This document shows positions 1-11,350 of a stretch of DNA of 64,000 bases, piece after piece (the stretch's first letter is position 1; every line of letters begins with the position of its first letter). The stretch spans positions 12,766,956 through 12,830,955 of the forward strand of contig NC_051095.1 in assembly GCF_901709675.1 (NCBI RefSeq), read 5' to 3'. The notes beneath the pieces were generated by a model. That model made no database searches. It was not told where the DNA came from and saw nothing but the letters and a program-made list of their open reading frames with translations. A program made the translations under genes and the position numbers. The stretch is from Syngnathus acus (lineage: Eukaryota; Chordata; Actinopteri; Syngnathiformes; Syngnathidae).

Positions 1-1462
1 AGTTGGGATCCTCTTCACTGCCTGGCAAAGATAGTGAACCTTACTGGCTTGTTTACAGTTTTGGAGGAGCAACACCACAGCTCATTTTTACACCCTGGCA
101 AAGGCTTGCTTACAAACTTCATTCATATCATTCATGTCTGCAAAACCATAGGCCAAAACAACACATGCAATGGTATTCCTAATTTTCTACCAAAGCAGTA
201 AAATTACAAAATGTTGCCATTACTTGTGTCAAATGGTGTAGGACGGTTTTGTAAAAGTAAAATAAAGCCTTTAATTATATTTACAGTAAATTAGTGTAGG
301 ACTGCACTGCACACTGTTTTTTCCAATATGTTGTCACACTTGTCTACACTGCAACCCGCAGTCGCAACAATAAACAGTCTCTCCAGCAGACAATTTATAT
401 CGAAGTCATCAAAGTTAGCCTATGTGCCAAATAAAGTGACATTCAAATATGTTAGCTTTTATTCAAGGAGTCTCCTCGGCTTTCTTCTCTTGCAGTCAAC
501 TTGAGCACTGTGCAAGATTAGGGCCTGGTGTCCACCCTAATTGACTTGATTAGCGGAGGTTTAAAAATAAGAGTGGTGACCCACTAGCTTTCTATTTAGG
601 TCTCATTGTTGCACAGAGAGTGATGAGCAAAGTCCCAAGAAAGGAAATAGTCGATGCTTTGTTTATAAACTATTGTGTCGGCAGGAGGTCATTTAAGTGA
701 CTATTCCACCTGTATTACCGGTTGTAGCTTAACACATCAGATTAAAGTTGTTTACCTGGGACTGAATCCTAGGAAGAGGGCTGTTTGGTTTAAGGCAGCT
801 ATGTTAGAATGAGTCTATGCCTGCAACACATGAGGTACATTGTACAGTCAATTGTTCTACTATAATTCATTTTAAAATTTAAAAATAGGCAATTTTTTTA
901 TATATACTTTTTAAAATTAATTGCCTTATTAGTCATCAGTTTTCTGAAATTTATCTGGCCAAAAATCAGATTCCCCATCGACTTGAAAAAAAAATCCATA
1001 TTTGTCGGATCCTTCTTTATAGTATAGTTTATAGATCCTTATTCAGAGCTGCGCTGCAACTGACTGATTACTTTCTAATATATTGCCTCTCATGTAGGGG
1101 GGGACCAAAATGTCATGAAAAGCTCTCATTATGTTGCAGTCTGCACCACAGTCTGTAAGATAGACACATACTTGCTCATATGGTTAATCACTGACATAAA
1201 TAATCAGCAATGTATATTTAATCTAGGTAAACAGTTTTGTCAATTTTGTAAACTGACGGAGGACATTTGGGCATCAACACAGCCGTCTCCTACCAGTCAA
1301 TCTTTGTATTCCTTGCAATGAGGTGCACCTGACCAAAAGTGAGTGTTCTTTTGAGCAAGAAATTGCTGCTTGTGGCGGGGTCGTGAAATACAATACGCCA
1401 GAGCACAAATCATTATTGCATCTTTTCAGCCTTCATATTTGTTTTCTGTCTGTGCCATACAG
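1..1462 (+). other. sncb: Intron of sncb upstream of its penultimate exon
   Basis: AT-rich sequence with no exon-like open frame flanked by splice sites. The synuclein exons that carry the KTKEGV repeats are not here, so they must lie to the left of the window. The acceptor at 1461-1462 closes this intron. Nothing else is recognised in it. Confidence 0.6.
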
Positions 1463-3733
1463 CCTGAGGAGTATGGGCAGGAGGCCAGGGAGGGCCAGTC
1501 TGAGGGAATGGCAGAAGGAGAGACATATGATGACACCCAGCAGGTAATCACCTTGCACCACACACTTGTGTATATGGCTATTTTTTGCAACACTAAAATA
1601 TTTTGTTTTACAATCAGGGGTGAGTCCATTAACTGTCAGTCGAGAATAGGCCCGTTAGTATTAATTGGCTCCGTATGCACATGACTGTATCTATGCAATA
1701 TTTCCATTTGTTTTCTTATTTTCCTCCTATCTTCCTTTAACTGAAAGCTACGAAACCTCTCGGCTATGGATTAGCACGGAATTCTACTATTTTGATAGAC
1801 ACATTTTAAATAAATGTGCTCAAATGACCTTTAGTCATATATTATTGATATTCAATATGTGAAGACAATCATGCTTATTGTTTCTCACCTGAACAACATT
1901 TTTGAAAAATCACAATGTCCCATCAACTGGTGAGCTATTTTTTTAGAAGAGGTCCACTGGCTACTGATATGGTCATTGAGGGCTATCTGGTGTCCACATT
2001 GATGACCCCTGCTTTAGATCATACGCACTCAGGGACAGAGCCAGAACCTTTTCAGTGAGTATGCCTAAAGATGACAGGTGCACATTCACATATCCACAGT
2101 GGCCAGTGGGGTGACGCCGTCCACCATTGTATATTCATCCCTGTACTCATTTCACTCTGCATCATTGAACACAGTTTTGCATCAAACTGATTCTCGATTA
2201 CAATCAGACTGAGAGGCGTTTATGTTTTAGTTATCTCAGAGGGATCAAATATTTTAAACACCCCCAAGTATGACTCACTACATCATTGCAAGATACACTC
2301 ACAGTCTTGTTAAATTACCTCTGTCAATACAAATGAACATTTTTGGCTATCACTTAAAATATGTTTGGTGTGGTTCTTATTGAGGATCCTACTAAATTGC
2401 GTACAGATTAAGTGTTTTCAAATGAAATTACAGGGTTGTGTGGGACAGCACACAGCAAGTGTGACGTAAATGGTTTATATTTGGAAATTACCCGCTCAGG
2501 GAGAGAATCAGCTATCCTAAATATGTTGCAATGAAAACGTTTAAACGCCTTTACGCTCATGATGATATTTACACCATGTCATTTTCTAGCGTTTTATTTG
2601 TAATTGTATTGATTTAAAAAGGAAATAAATATTTTCTATTTATTTATTTTATTTGCTATTAAAATATCCACATTTATCTCGTTTGATCTTATTTAGTCTG
2701 GGTTCCATTTTCTTTTAATTTGTTCCACATTTCTGCACCAGTCAATGAAAAAGGCAACACTGCATTTTTCATCATTCACATTTCATGCCATCCATGTTCT
2801 CTTAGTCGTGTCCTTCCCTTCCCCCATCCTTCTACACGCAGCAGTGTACCACGCTCGTGGTCTGAGTGGGTGCGGTGATGACGTTCACAGCCTTGGTGCA
2901 TTGTGGGTAACATCCGTGTCTCCCTGCATTGCTGTAAATGTGGAATCTGCTTAGGATAGAATTTGCATTGAGCCTCTCTCTGCCTGAATTGATGGGAAAC
3001 CCCCCCTGTTAATTCTAAAGACGACATCAAATGACCAAGGAGTATCACACGCGGAGCCTTTAAGGCTGTCATAATGTTGAGCAGTTGGAAGGATGCTGGG
3101 GATGAGCTCACGACTCGTCCTTGAAGCTTTTCTGCAGCCCGGTGCTGCCCTCTCTAGGCATTGACTAAGCACAATCCATGCACTGACGTCATCTTTCATT
3201 TTTGTACATGCTGGGTCATAAGAGCTGTTTTTAACCCATGAGTTGAGGTGAAGAATGATGAAGTTATATTTGGGACTCATTTAGCTACATAAAGGGCCAG
3301 AACAGTTTTATATCCTCAAACTCCTTGTGTTGTTAATGATGAAATAGTTTATTGCCATGGTAAATGCCAAAAGGCTGACACAAGAACACAGTATGTAATC
3401 TGATGTAAGAGTCCTGTAATATTTGTTGCAATTATGTATTGAATTTATTTATCATTTACTCATTGCGCACAAATTCACACAGCCACGAAGTCATATTGTT
3501 TTTTGTAGAAGTGGATGACATCACCTATTATGAGCCAAGACCAAACAAATGATGACTTTGGTGTAGAATGAGGGTGCTGGAAAATATCAACACAAAACCT
3601 GAAATGGCAGATAAAAAATGGAGCTAGAGTTTGGCAAGATAAAACCAGAATCTGCAATGTCTCGTTATTTTCTTCTTTCGTCCTTTCTCTTTCTTTTTGT
3701 TTGTAATCGATCGATCGATCGATCGATCGATCG

Positions 3734-3794
<61 letters not shown>

Positions 3795-4458
3795 CAGTCG
3801 TATGCAAAAGTTTGGGCACCCTTGATCATTTTCATGATTTTCCTTTATAAATCATTGAGTGTTCAAATCAGGGATTTCAGTTAAATATATCATATAGCAG
3901 ACAAACACAGTGATATTTGAGAAGTGAAATGAAATCTATCTATTACACCCCCTAGTGTTGTGAGCAGTGTTGGGATCCAGGTGATTTGGATGGTAAGAAA
4001 ATGCAGGAAATGCAAATGAATTGTGATTCTGTTCCTGATTTGGGCCATAAACGGTCCAAAATTAAGCAAAATTAAAATAGCAAAAAGAAAAAACCTGTGT
4101 TTTCGAATATAAAATTTGATGTTTGCAAATGCCTTATTTTGAAAAAATGCATCAGTCTTATTTACTGGTGAGAGGCTTAAATTCTGGTGATTTGGACAAT
4201 TTATCAAAAATATCTATCGATCGATAAATTGTTGATTCATCCCTTAATACAATTCACATATGGGATCCAAAACAGGTGGCAGCACATTTTGCTCTTTTGG
4301 GTGACGCTGCTGCTATTAAACATCTTAAAAACACTTCTATACCCTCCTACTGACAATATCTTATAAGAAATTCCATTTTGTATATGTAGCTGACAACTCA
4401 TCGCACGTCATGTTTGTTCACCCTACAGGAGAGCCAAGACTACGAACCGGAAGCATAA
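1463..4458 (+). CDS. sncb: Beta-synuclein, last two coding exons (5' part outside window)
   Basis: Two phase-0 exons are visible: 1463-1543 (27 codons) and 4429-4458 (nine codons plus TAA). The first begins PEEYGQEA and ends with an acidic YDDTQQ. The second reads ESQDYEPEA and stops. The DYEPEA end is the synuclein C-terminal signature, and PEE..QEA matches the start of the beta-synuclein acidic tail. Synucleins are small presynaptic, lipid-binding, natively disordered proteins; this part is the acidic tail, not the membrane-binding repeats. The gprin1 and cdhr2 neighbours match the human SNCB locus, which favours beta over alpha or gamma. The 2.9-kb intron between the exons contains a microsatellite. 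The family call is firm; the paralogue call rests mainly on synteny. Confidence 0.85.
3705..3794. repeat. Compound tetranucleotide microsatellite (ATCG)n-(ATCT)n
   Basis: About seven units of ATCG pass directly into about fifteen units of ATCT. The array sits in the last sncb intron. The change from CG-containing to CT-containing units looks like one point mutation that then spread by slippage. Confidence 0.95.
3795..3900. mobile_element. Possible transposon end abutting the microsatellite
   Basis: The sequence right after the microsatellite contains TATGCAAAAGTTTGGGCACC, which I recall from ends of dispersed fish DNA transposons. No matching inverted end or target duplication was located, so family and limits are uncertain. 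Confidence 0.35.
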
Positions 4459-5216
4459 AAGCGTCAGTGAGCCACCATTCAACCAGCAGCACAATAATAT
4501 TTATAATAATAAAGGACAAATGCTATTCCAATTATTCCCCTGTTTAAAAAGAAACTCCCAAAAGACAAGAATTCCCGCTGAAAAATGTTCTTCCTTCAAG
4601 ACAAATCTTTTATGATTATATATTGTAAATGTAATTAATGTAATGTGTTGGGTGTCGGTATTTATTGAGCTGTAGGATTGTCCTTCACTGTCTCATTTCC
4701 TTGATTCCCTCCCAATGAAATGAGACCAGAATCAGGGCTTGTGAATGTGTATTTTGTGTGAGTGTGTGTGTATATGTATTTAGACATGTGTAATAGATGT
4801 TCATCAACTTCCAATGAGACATTGGGAGCTGAAAAAAGTTACAGTCCAAGTTGCAAGCAGATATTTACACAATATCCTCTTTTAAGTGTCGACAATGCTT
4901 GTTTGTGGGGTCCCTTTTTTTTTCCATTTCCTTCTGGGATGTTTTTAAAATAAGAGTTTGGGATTTCTTTTTTACTTTGTATCTTTCTAGTTGCTTGTGA
5001 AATCATTCCAGTAAACTATCTGTTGGGACATGGACAGTATACATGTTTGTGTGTGGGCGTGTTTGTGTGTACTGACAATTTTATCAACTTAAAGTCAATA
5101 TAATGTCTTGAAATCATAATGGTTGTCATATAAAAATGTGCTTTAAGTTGCAGGACTTGTCAATAAAAAGGTTTATGTGTTAAGCCGGACATGCAAATCC
5201 TCTGTAAATAAAAAAA
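4459..5216 (+). other. sncb: 3' UTR of sncb with two poly(A) signals
   Basis: AT-rich sequence after the TAA. Poly(A) signals AATAAA stand at 5162-5167 and 5207-5212, followed by an A-rich stretch. A short GT-rich tract lies near 4745-4775. No coding exon is seen. Confidence 0.6.
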
Positions 5217-5541
5217 AGTAAAAAAGAAAAAAATAATAATTTGCCTGAATTGAGAACTTTTTTCATTTCTCTCGTTATGTAACCATTTCAGTCATTGAAC
5301 CAGGCTCGTCTATTTTGCTTGCTTCTGTCAGACGGGTCAGGATGTTTAGAATTTGCTGCGATGGCTCTTGGCTCAGCTGCCAGGATGCCAGTCCGACCGT
5401 GCGGTTTTGTCCGTGTTAATCCGACTGGAACGTGCAGGCTCACCAATGTCTGGCCCCAAACCGAGGGTATTAAACGGCGGCTCGGGCTGCAGTTGCCTCA
5501 GACTCATGCCGTGTACCCAGCGGGGGACCAAAAGTGGAGCC

Positions 5542-6096
5542 ATGGCCTCGTTGAAGAAGTCCTTTGAGGGCCTCAAAGGCAGCAGCCACTCTGCAGTCAA
5601 AGGAGTCACGGAAACTGCAGGTAAATCCGCTCGTACGATGATGACACGTTGAAAATAAATACGTTTCGCAAAGCAACCTGGTGTGGTCTCAGTGCAGGCA
5701 GCTCAGGAAGCTGTGCAGCAGGTGGCAGATTCATCCAAAGAAACAGCCAATGCAGGTACCCTGCACATTTCAGCCATTTGTCTTCTCACTGACTGCAATC
5801 GTCAGAATGTACTTATGGCCAACGTTTTCCTCCAAAAAATACAAAGAGGCTAAAGAGGCCCTTTAGCTAATTCCACAGGATAAAACAAACCAATCACGCA
5901 AGCAGTGATACATTGTTGATTGAATGTGGTCATTTTGAAAAACTGCATGTTGACCTTTTCTGAAATGTTTCTTATTTTTAAAACGGATGTAGTTGCTCAA
6001 GAAGCCAGCAAACAGAGCCAAGCGGCTATAGGCAAAGCTGCCGACAAGGCCACGGACACCATCAAGGAGTTAGGACAGAAACGGGACACCAAATGA
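5542..6096 (+). CDS. ADIRF-like small amphipathic-helix protein
   Basis: Three exons join to an 81-residue protein: 5542-5620, 5693-5755 and 5993-6096, with both introns in phase 1. The start ATG at 5542 sits in a GCCATGG context. The protein begins MASLKKSFEGLKGSS and ends KELGQKRDTK. Between them lie Ala/Gln/Lys/Glu-rich heptad-like segments such as AAQEAVQQVAD and KAADKATDTIKEL, expected to form one long amphipathic helix. There is no signal peptide or membrane span. Size, composition and the MAS start resemble adipogenesis regulatory factor (ADIRF, 76 residues in human), a nuclear and cytosolic protein of poorly known mechanism that sits beside SNCG in mammals. Here the gene sits about 1 kb after a synuclein. 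Orthology is an inference from size, composition and neighbour. Confidence 0.6.
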
Positions 6097-6320
6097 TCCC
6101 TTCATTCATCTTGTTAAACTGAAGCCCACTCGTCATCATCATCCTCGACAGATTCCCGACGAATAACTATGCTAACAGTTAAAACTAAGAACCATTACAA
6201 ACATCACATAACTAACATTCCAAAAAATGCATTTTCCCCTCTCACTTGATTCTACCTGTTTTCTAACCACTATGTATTTTGTATGTGTGACTTTTGTAGG
6301 GGAAATAAAACCAGAATAAT
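6097..6320 (+). other. 3' UTR of the ADIRF-like gene
   Basis: Short AT-rich trailer with a poly(A) signal AATAAA at 6304-6309. Confidence 0.6.
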
Positions 6321-7128
6321 TTCACTTTTTTATGTCTACATACCTATGGAGAGATAAGACTGGATAGTCCTCACTGTTGATAAATTGTTAGAAGCAACAC
6401 TTGCTGATAAGATGGCCTTTGGCGGGCTGATGAGAGTGTGTTGGTTCACCTTGTCCCGAGGCGGCACACCTCTCTCCATCACACTATGTGGTTGCTAAGC
6501 AACAGAACTCCGTGGGGGCCAGGGATTGGTGGAGGTCTTTGAAATAGCTTCAGTCAGCACACCATGTTCTGGCCAAGCTCAAACTTATGACTGTATTTTT
6601 GGTCATCAGAAAATGGAAGCCGTGCAAATTAGGAAAACAGAGCTATGTACTTGTACACTCAATGCACACGTCGAGTCAGGCTTTTCAAGTCTTAAATAAG
6701 AGAGCGTGGATGTTGTATAAAAGACAGTGTGATGTGCAAGTGTTCATGTGTGGGTGGCTTCCTTCAGCCTCCTTCAGGCTCCAACCTCCTTTTCTGTGCA
6801 ACACAGCAATTTCAGCAGTATTTAACGATAGCCACTGCTTTGAATTCATCTTGTAACAGGTCTGTGAAAAACAACATTAAATTTGCAGAGCAAATGTATT
6901 TGTCATCTTTTCATGGTGAGCTTGCTTTACACGTGCTGTTTCCAGGAAAAACACATGAACAGTAGTTCAATACTAATGTGCCACATGGATTTTTCACGAC
7001 TCACTTTCTCTTCAGAGGCTGATTCTGTTGTCGGATATTGTTATACATCACATTGTTGAACCCCCCAACCTCTGAATGAGATGCTAATTACTATGAATGG
7101 AGTAGATAAGAGCTGAATATGGATTTTT
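6321..7128 (+). other. Upstream region of gprin1
   Basis: Spacer with an RFX-type palindrome and an inverted CCAAT box (ATTGG, about 6524) in its left part. The rest shows no exon with support; several short open frames are ordinary chance frames. Confidence 0.4.
6491..6503. promoter_or_regulatory. Perfect RFX X-box palindrome upstream of gprin1
   Basis: GTTGCTAAGCAAC is a perfect inverted repeat of GTTGCT and fits the RFX-factor X-box. An inverted CCAAT box follows about 20 bp later. The pairing resembles a promoter or enhancer core. It lies about 900 bp before the splice donor of the gprin1 5' UTR exon; the transcription start is not known. Confidence 0.45.
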
Positions 7129-7399
7129 TTGCCTCCCCCCGTACATTACCACTCACCACAAGAACCTGAGTGTGGTTTCCAGGGAAACTGGAAATGTGAA
7201 GCTTTTCAACAGGCACAGCAGCCAGACCGACAATTGCCTCAGACAGATTCTTCTACGGACAAACCTGTAGCCACAGCAGTCAGGACCAGTCAAGAGCAGG
7301 AAATTCGAGCGCGTCCATCAGCGTGAAGTTTGGACCATGTTTGACCTGAATGTGACAGATTGTTTTGCAGAGGCTTCTTGAGTCTGAATCGACTGCTCA
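7129..7399 (+). other. gprin1: Probable 5' UTR exon of gprin1
   Basis: A donor CTCAG|GTACAT at 7399/7400 pairs with an acceptor CATGCAG| ending at 7726 just before the coding start. The exon contains an upstream open frame ending at 7326. Its left edge is a guess. Confidence 0.4.
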
Positions 7400-7747
7400 G
7401 GTACATCTCCAGCTCTCTGTTTTATCATGTGGTGTTTGTATTTTGTATTTTCTGATTCGATCCACGTTACTCTCGTGTATTCCCTTGGTTGAATTTACCG
7501 AAGCTAATCGTCGAACATGTTGTTTATTGCATATCGAATGAGACAGACTATCACAGTATGTTGTGCTAGATCAAGCAAATAATTGTAAAGAATTCCATGT
7601 GTATCCCAGTTCATAGTGTCCTAGTTGATGACTTTTGTCCATTTCAAATCGCAAAGAAATTAATATGGAGCAAAATGTGCTCGTTAGTACAAACAATATG
7701 GCTCAGCACTGTGTTTTTCCATGCAGGAACATCTTGCACAGGACAAG

Positions 7748-9580
7748 ATGGGAAGTCTTAAGGATGAGACGAAAGGTTTTGGTAAAGAGAGTGGAGAGCG
7801 TTCAGCTGGTGACCCCGCGCTCGAAGGTCCTCTTATAAGAGAATCAGCAGGTCGAGGAGGCGCTCAGATAGAACTGCTCCATAATGTCAGCACCAGCGAT
7901 GCCAATGAGAGTTTTGCTGAGACAATAGAGGAAGCACAATCGGGGAAGGTTTGCGACAGTAGTGTTCGTTCAGATTTCCCAAGCGTAAAAGACATTGAGC
8001 AGACCGAAGCTGTCCGTTTGAAACAACAATCCGACGGTGACAGGTCAACAGCGCTGGATGGGCCGCCCAACTGTGGAGTCGATGTAATTCAAAACACTGA
8101 CAAGGCGGCTGAAGAAAAAGTCTCGTTTTCATTGCCGCCGACTGCCGATCCTTCTGACCCAAATTCCCCAGCACCTTTTGGGCAGCACCATATGCGCACG
8201 CAGGTCAGTCTAGAGGTGGTCCAATGTCACTCAGCTGCCACGAGCCCAATGACCCCTCCGGAGGGCGGTCATGCTTTCATTTTCCCAAGCTCCTCTCGCA
8301 GATCTGGAGCTGATGCGGGAATGCAGACCGGTACGCAAGTGAAGCTTTGCTCCGTGGCCACATCTCCCATGACTCCAAAGACACCCTCGACCACAGCTTT
8401 CCCAGCACTCGCCGAGACAGATGACGGGACGCAAACGATTACTCCCAGAACAACAGGTCCACCAGAAGTTGAGTTGTCTTCTACAGAAAGTGCCGCCTGT
8501 TCTCCTGCCGAAGAGTCACAAGTGGAGCATAGCAATCACCAGGATAAGCCACAACGGATGGGAAGTATGGACCAAGATATTACCATCTTAGTGACCCACT
8601 ATGATAATGACAAGATGGAAGAGCAAGAATGGGAGGATCCATCTTGTAATCCCCTAGAGATGAACAAAAATGAAGAAAATGCTAACAAGAATTTTAAGAG
8701 GGAGACAAGTGTCTCGACAGAAAGTGCCAATCCTGACCAGGAATCAAACGCAAATCCAAATCAAAGCAAATCACCGAATATCAACCAAGTTATACACGAG
8801 GAAAAAGAAGTGTCAAAGCCGGCTGTCCCGGAATCTCCAGCTCCTGACGGCTGCCACAGCATCCGCACACAGGTGAGTCTGGAAGTGGTGCGGTGCCAGT
8901 CCGTGGCCACCAGCCCTATGACCCCACCTGGGGGCGATCACGCCTTCCAGTTCCCAACTCACTGCGAAAGAACGGCGGCCCAAATGACAGATGCAGAGAC
9001 GCAAGTGTGTCAGCAAGTGGAGTATCGCTCTATTGCTACAGCACCCATGACACCGAGAACGCCCACCGCTACGACATTTCCTGAGATCGCGCAGGAAGCC
9101 GGCGCAGTGAAAAACAATGATGAGGGGGAAGAGGCGGAGGAGGGAAGCCAAGTTAAAAGTGAGGAGAAGGAAGACGTGACTGTGGAAAATGCGGTAGAAG
9201 AAGCTGAAGGGGAAGACGACTGCAAGGAGAAGAGTGAGGAGGTGGTGCAGGAGGTGAGCTGGGACGAGAAGGGCATGACGTGGGAGGTGTACGGGGCGGT
9301 GGTGGAAGTGGCTGTTTTGGGATCCGCCATCCAGAAGCACCTGGAGAAACAGGTGAAGAAACAGAAGAGGCAGCCCTCGTTACCTCCACCTCCACCCCTC
9401 AACCCCTCAGCCACACCGCTGGCTTATGAGGTAGCCCAGGGAGGGGCGAGCAGGTGTCAGGCAGGGAAGAGGAGAGAGCAGGACGACAATGAGGGCCGTA
9501 ACAGACGAAACCCATTTCGGCTTCTGATGGAGAACATGCAGCAGCCACATTGTTGCTCTCGAACGCACACCACAGAGTGA
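7748..9580 (+). CDS. gprin1: G protein-regulated inducer of neurite outgrowth 1 (GPRIN1)
   Basis: One coding exon of 610 codons. I chose ATG 7748 because the ATG at 7721 straddles the splice acceptor. GPRINs bind activated Go/Gi alpha subunits at the plasma membrane of growth cones and promote neurite extension. The first 500 residues are low-complexity and acidic. They carry a duplicated motif pair: RTQVSLEVV...SPMTPP near residues 150 and 372, each followed by a shorter SVATSPMTP or SIATAPMTP copy near 196 and 418. The conserved GRIN C-terminal domain starts near residue 505 with GMTWEVYGAVVEV. It ends with FRLLMENMQQPHCCSRTHTTE-type sequence, where Cys602-Cys603 match the palmitoylated cysteine pair of the family. 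Human GPRIN1 is longer (about 1000 residues), mostly in the disordered region. The human gene lies between SNCB and CDHR2, as here. Confidence 0.88.
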   Translation: MGSLKDETKGFGKESGERSAGDPALEGPLIRESAGRGGAQIELLHNVSTSDANESFAETIEEAQSGKVCDSSVRSDFPSVKDIEQTEAVRLKQQSDGDRSTALDGPPNCGVDVIQNTDKAAEEKVSFSLPPTADPSDPNSPAPFGQHHMRTQVSLEVVQCHSAATSPMTPPEGGHAFIFPSSSRRSGADAGMQTGTQVKLCSVATSPMTPKTPSTTAFPALAETDDGTQTITPRTTGPPEVELSSTESAACSPAEESQVEHSNHQDKPQRMGSMDQDITILVTHYDNDKMEEQEWEDPSCNPLEMNKNEENANKNFKRETSVSTESANPDQESNANPNQSKSPNINQVIHEEKEVSKPAVPESPAPDGCHSIRTQVSLEVVRCQSVATSPMTPPGGDHAFQFPTHCERTAAQMTDAETQVCQQVEYRSIATAPMTPRTPTATTFPEIAQEAGAVKNNDEGEEAEEGSQVKSEEKEDVTVENAVEEAEGEDDCKEKSEEVVQEVSWDEKGMTWEVYGAVVEVAVLGSAIQKHLEKQVKKQKRQPSLPPPPPLNPSATPLAYEVAQGGASRCQAGKRREQDDNEGRNRRNPFRLLMENMQQPHCCSRTHTTE

Positions 9581-11350
9581 CTTAGGGGGAGGGTTAATGA
9601 CGATTTACTATTTACCACCACCTAGCGTGTTCAGGGTCTTGAGCAGGGGTAGGCAAGTCCGGTCCTAGAGAGCCGCTGTCCTGCCTGTTTTTAAAGTTTC
9701 CCTCCTTCCCACACCTGATTAAAATGATCAGGGTGGTTATCGAGCTTCTACAGAACTTGCTGATGAGCGGATTATCTGAATCAGTTGTGCTGCAGCAGGG
9801 CGAATTGGAAAACAGGGACAACAGTGGCTCCCCAGGACAAGACTTGCCTACCCCTGGTCTTGAGTGAGCTGGAGCCTATTCTAGGTGACTTTAGGGTGAA
9901 GGGTGGCAGGGGACTGCATGATGCCTCATGTCTTGGCCAGGCATTCTGTAGACTTTCGTTCAAGTGGTAAAATCGAACCTCCAAAGTTGAACATAATCCA
10001 TTTCATGATGGAACTCTTAGTGGAGTTGTATATTCCTGCTGAAATTATTAAATTCATGTTTGTCTATCAGCAACAATCCAGTCGTCATCCAAAATGGGCT
10101 CCAGTTTCACGCAACCCTGAACAGTAAGCATGTCTGTCGGCAGGCAGTGTAACACACATCTTGAGCTTCATGGTTGCTTTGTTGGTCAAGTACTGTACAA
10201 GTAATATATGTGTTGTGAAATACTGTGAACTAATGTTTTCAGTGAAGTAGAAATAGGACGTTTGTTATATGTTGACAAGCGTCTCTGCTTATTTTAATGC
10301 TAGTCATTGTTATCGGCATGCTATACATGCTAATCATATTATCATCTCCTCGGTAAACGTTATTTGTGTAATTTTACACTATAATTTTATTGTAAAGTCT
10401 TGAGCACCCAGACTATCTCACAATAAGGTTGACTTTTGATTCCATGGTGCTAGCTTGCTAGCTAGTAGAATTAGTAGATTGTATTTTAATGCTTTTGCTT
10501 TTCTCTCTACATGCCCAAGTTCTATTCATCTCTTTTTACTGTTCGTATACAGCATATAGTGAATTTCATTGACAAAACACGACATAATTGAAACTGAAAC
10601 CAAGTTGCCCCATATAACAAGCTACATGGACGGTTCTGGAACAGAGTCACATTCTCGAGGTCACTGAGCTTCATGTTCTTAGATGAGGGCAAGTTTTGTG
10701 TGGAATGTGAACTTCAACTCTAAATGTTGTGTGAGAGGAGTCCCTATTGTCTTGTACTTTGCTTTTCAATTTTGCATCAATTTTATTGCTTAATTGATGG
10801 TTTTGTGGAAATGTGGATAAATCAAAGCACAAATGCACAATCATGATCAGAAGTGATGACTTCAGCTATGCGGGTTGTACTCACAGCCATTTTTGCTATT
10901 TATTGTTATTTAGTTGTAATTAAAAATGATGAAATCTTATCTCTATCTTACTGTCATCATTGATGTAGTTTGGTTTTAAAGATGTTGGTCTGTGATATTT
11001 CTGTGCAGATAATTAATCACATCTACATTTGAGGTGTGTGTTTATTCATTTATTGCAGTTATACATTAATTTAGATGTGACTATTTTTTTCTATGATTCT
11101 AGTTATGAGCTCAAGCCGCATGAAGTCAGAAAAAGTCAATGTAAACACCAGCAAACACATTTTGTCAGCTGTAGAATCTTGTGTCATCCACTAAGGCAAT
11201 GCAATAGACATTTCTTTTTTTTAATATCAAAGGGTAGCACTCGGTGCTGGTGGGTGTTGCTCGTCTAACTGATGACACAGTTCATTTGAAGGCAAACCAA
11301 TTTTCAACTTGCTGCTTTACAACATTGACTGAAATAAAGACCACAGTCTG
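9581..11350 (+). other. gprin1: 3' UTR and flank of gprin1
   Basis: Non-coding, AT-rich after the MITE. An AATAAA at 11333-11338 is the likely gprin1 poly(A) signal. Sequence either side of the MITE (about 9620-9643 and 9857-9920) resembles a decayed L2-like repeat tail. No exon is seen. Confidence 0.45.
9644..9856. mobile_element. hAT-type MITE with perfect 8-bp target duplication
   Basis: The element runs from CAGGGGTAGGCAAGTCC to its inverted partner ending in TTGCCTACCCCTG. The flanks 9636-9643 and 9857-9864 are both GTCTTGAG, an exact 8-bp duplication as hAT transposases make. The interior is itself near-palindromic (TGATGAGCGGATTATCTGA). It has no coding capacity and lies in the gprin1 3' UTR. 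Confidence 0.9.

Noticed and set aside
5353-5652. 99-codon frame overlapping the ADIRF-like first exon
   Set aside because: It reads upstream of the well-placed ATG 5542 and runs through the splice donor in a frame that the next exons do not continue.
7721-7747. ATG at 7721 as the gprin1 start
   Set aside because: The ATG overlaps the splice acceptor CATGCAG; the next in-frame ATG at 7748 lies in the exon.
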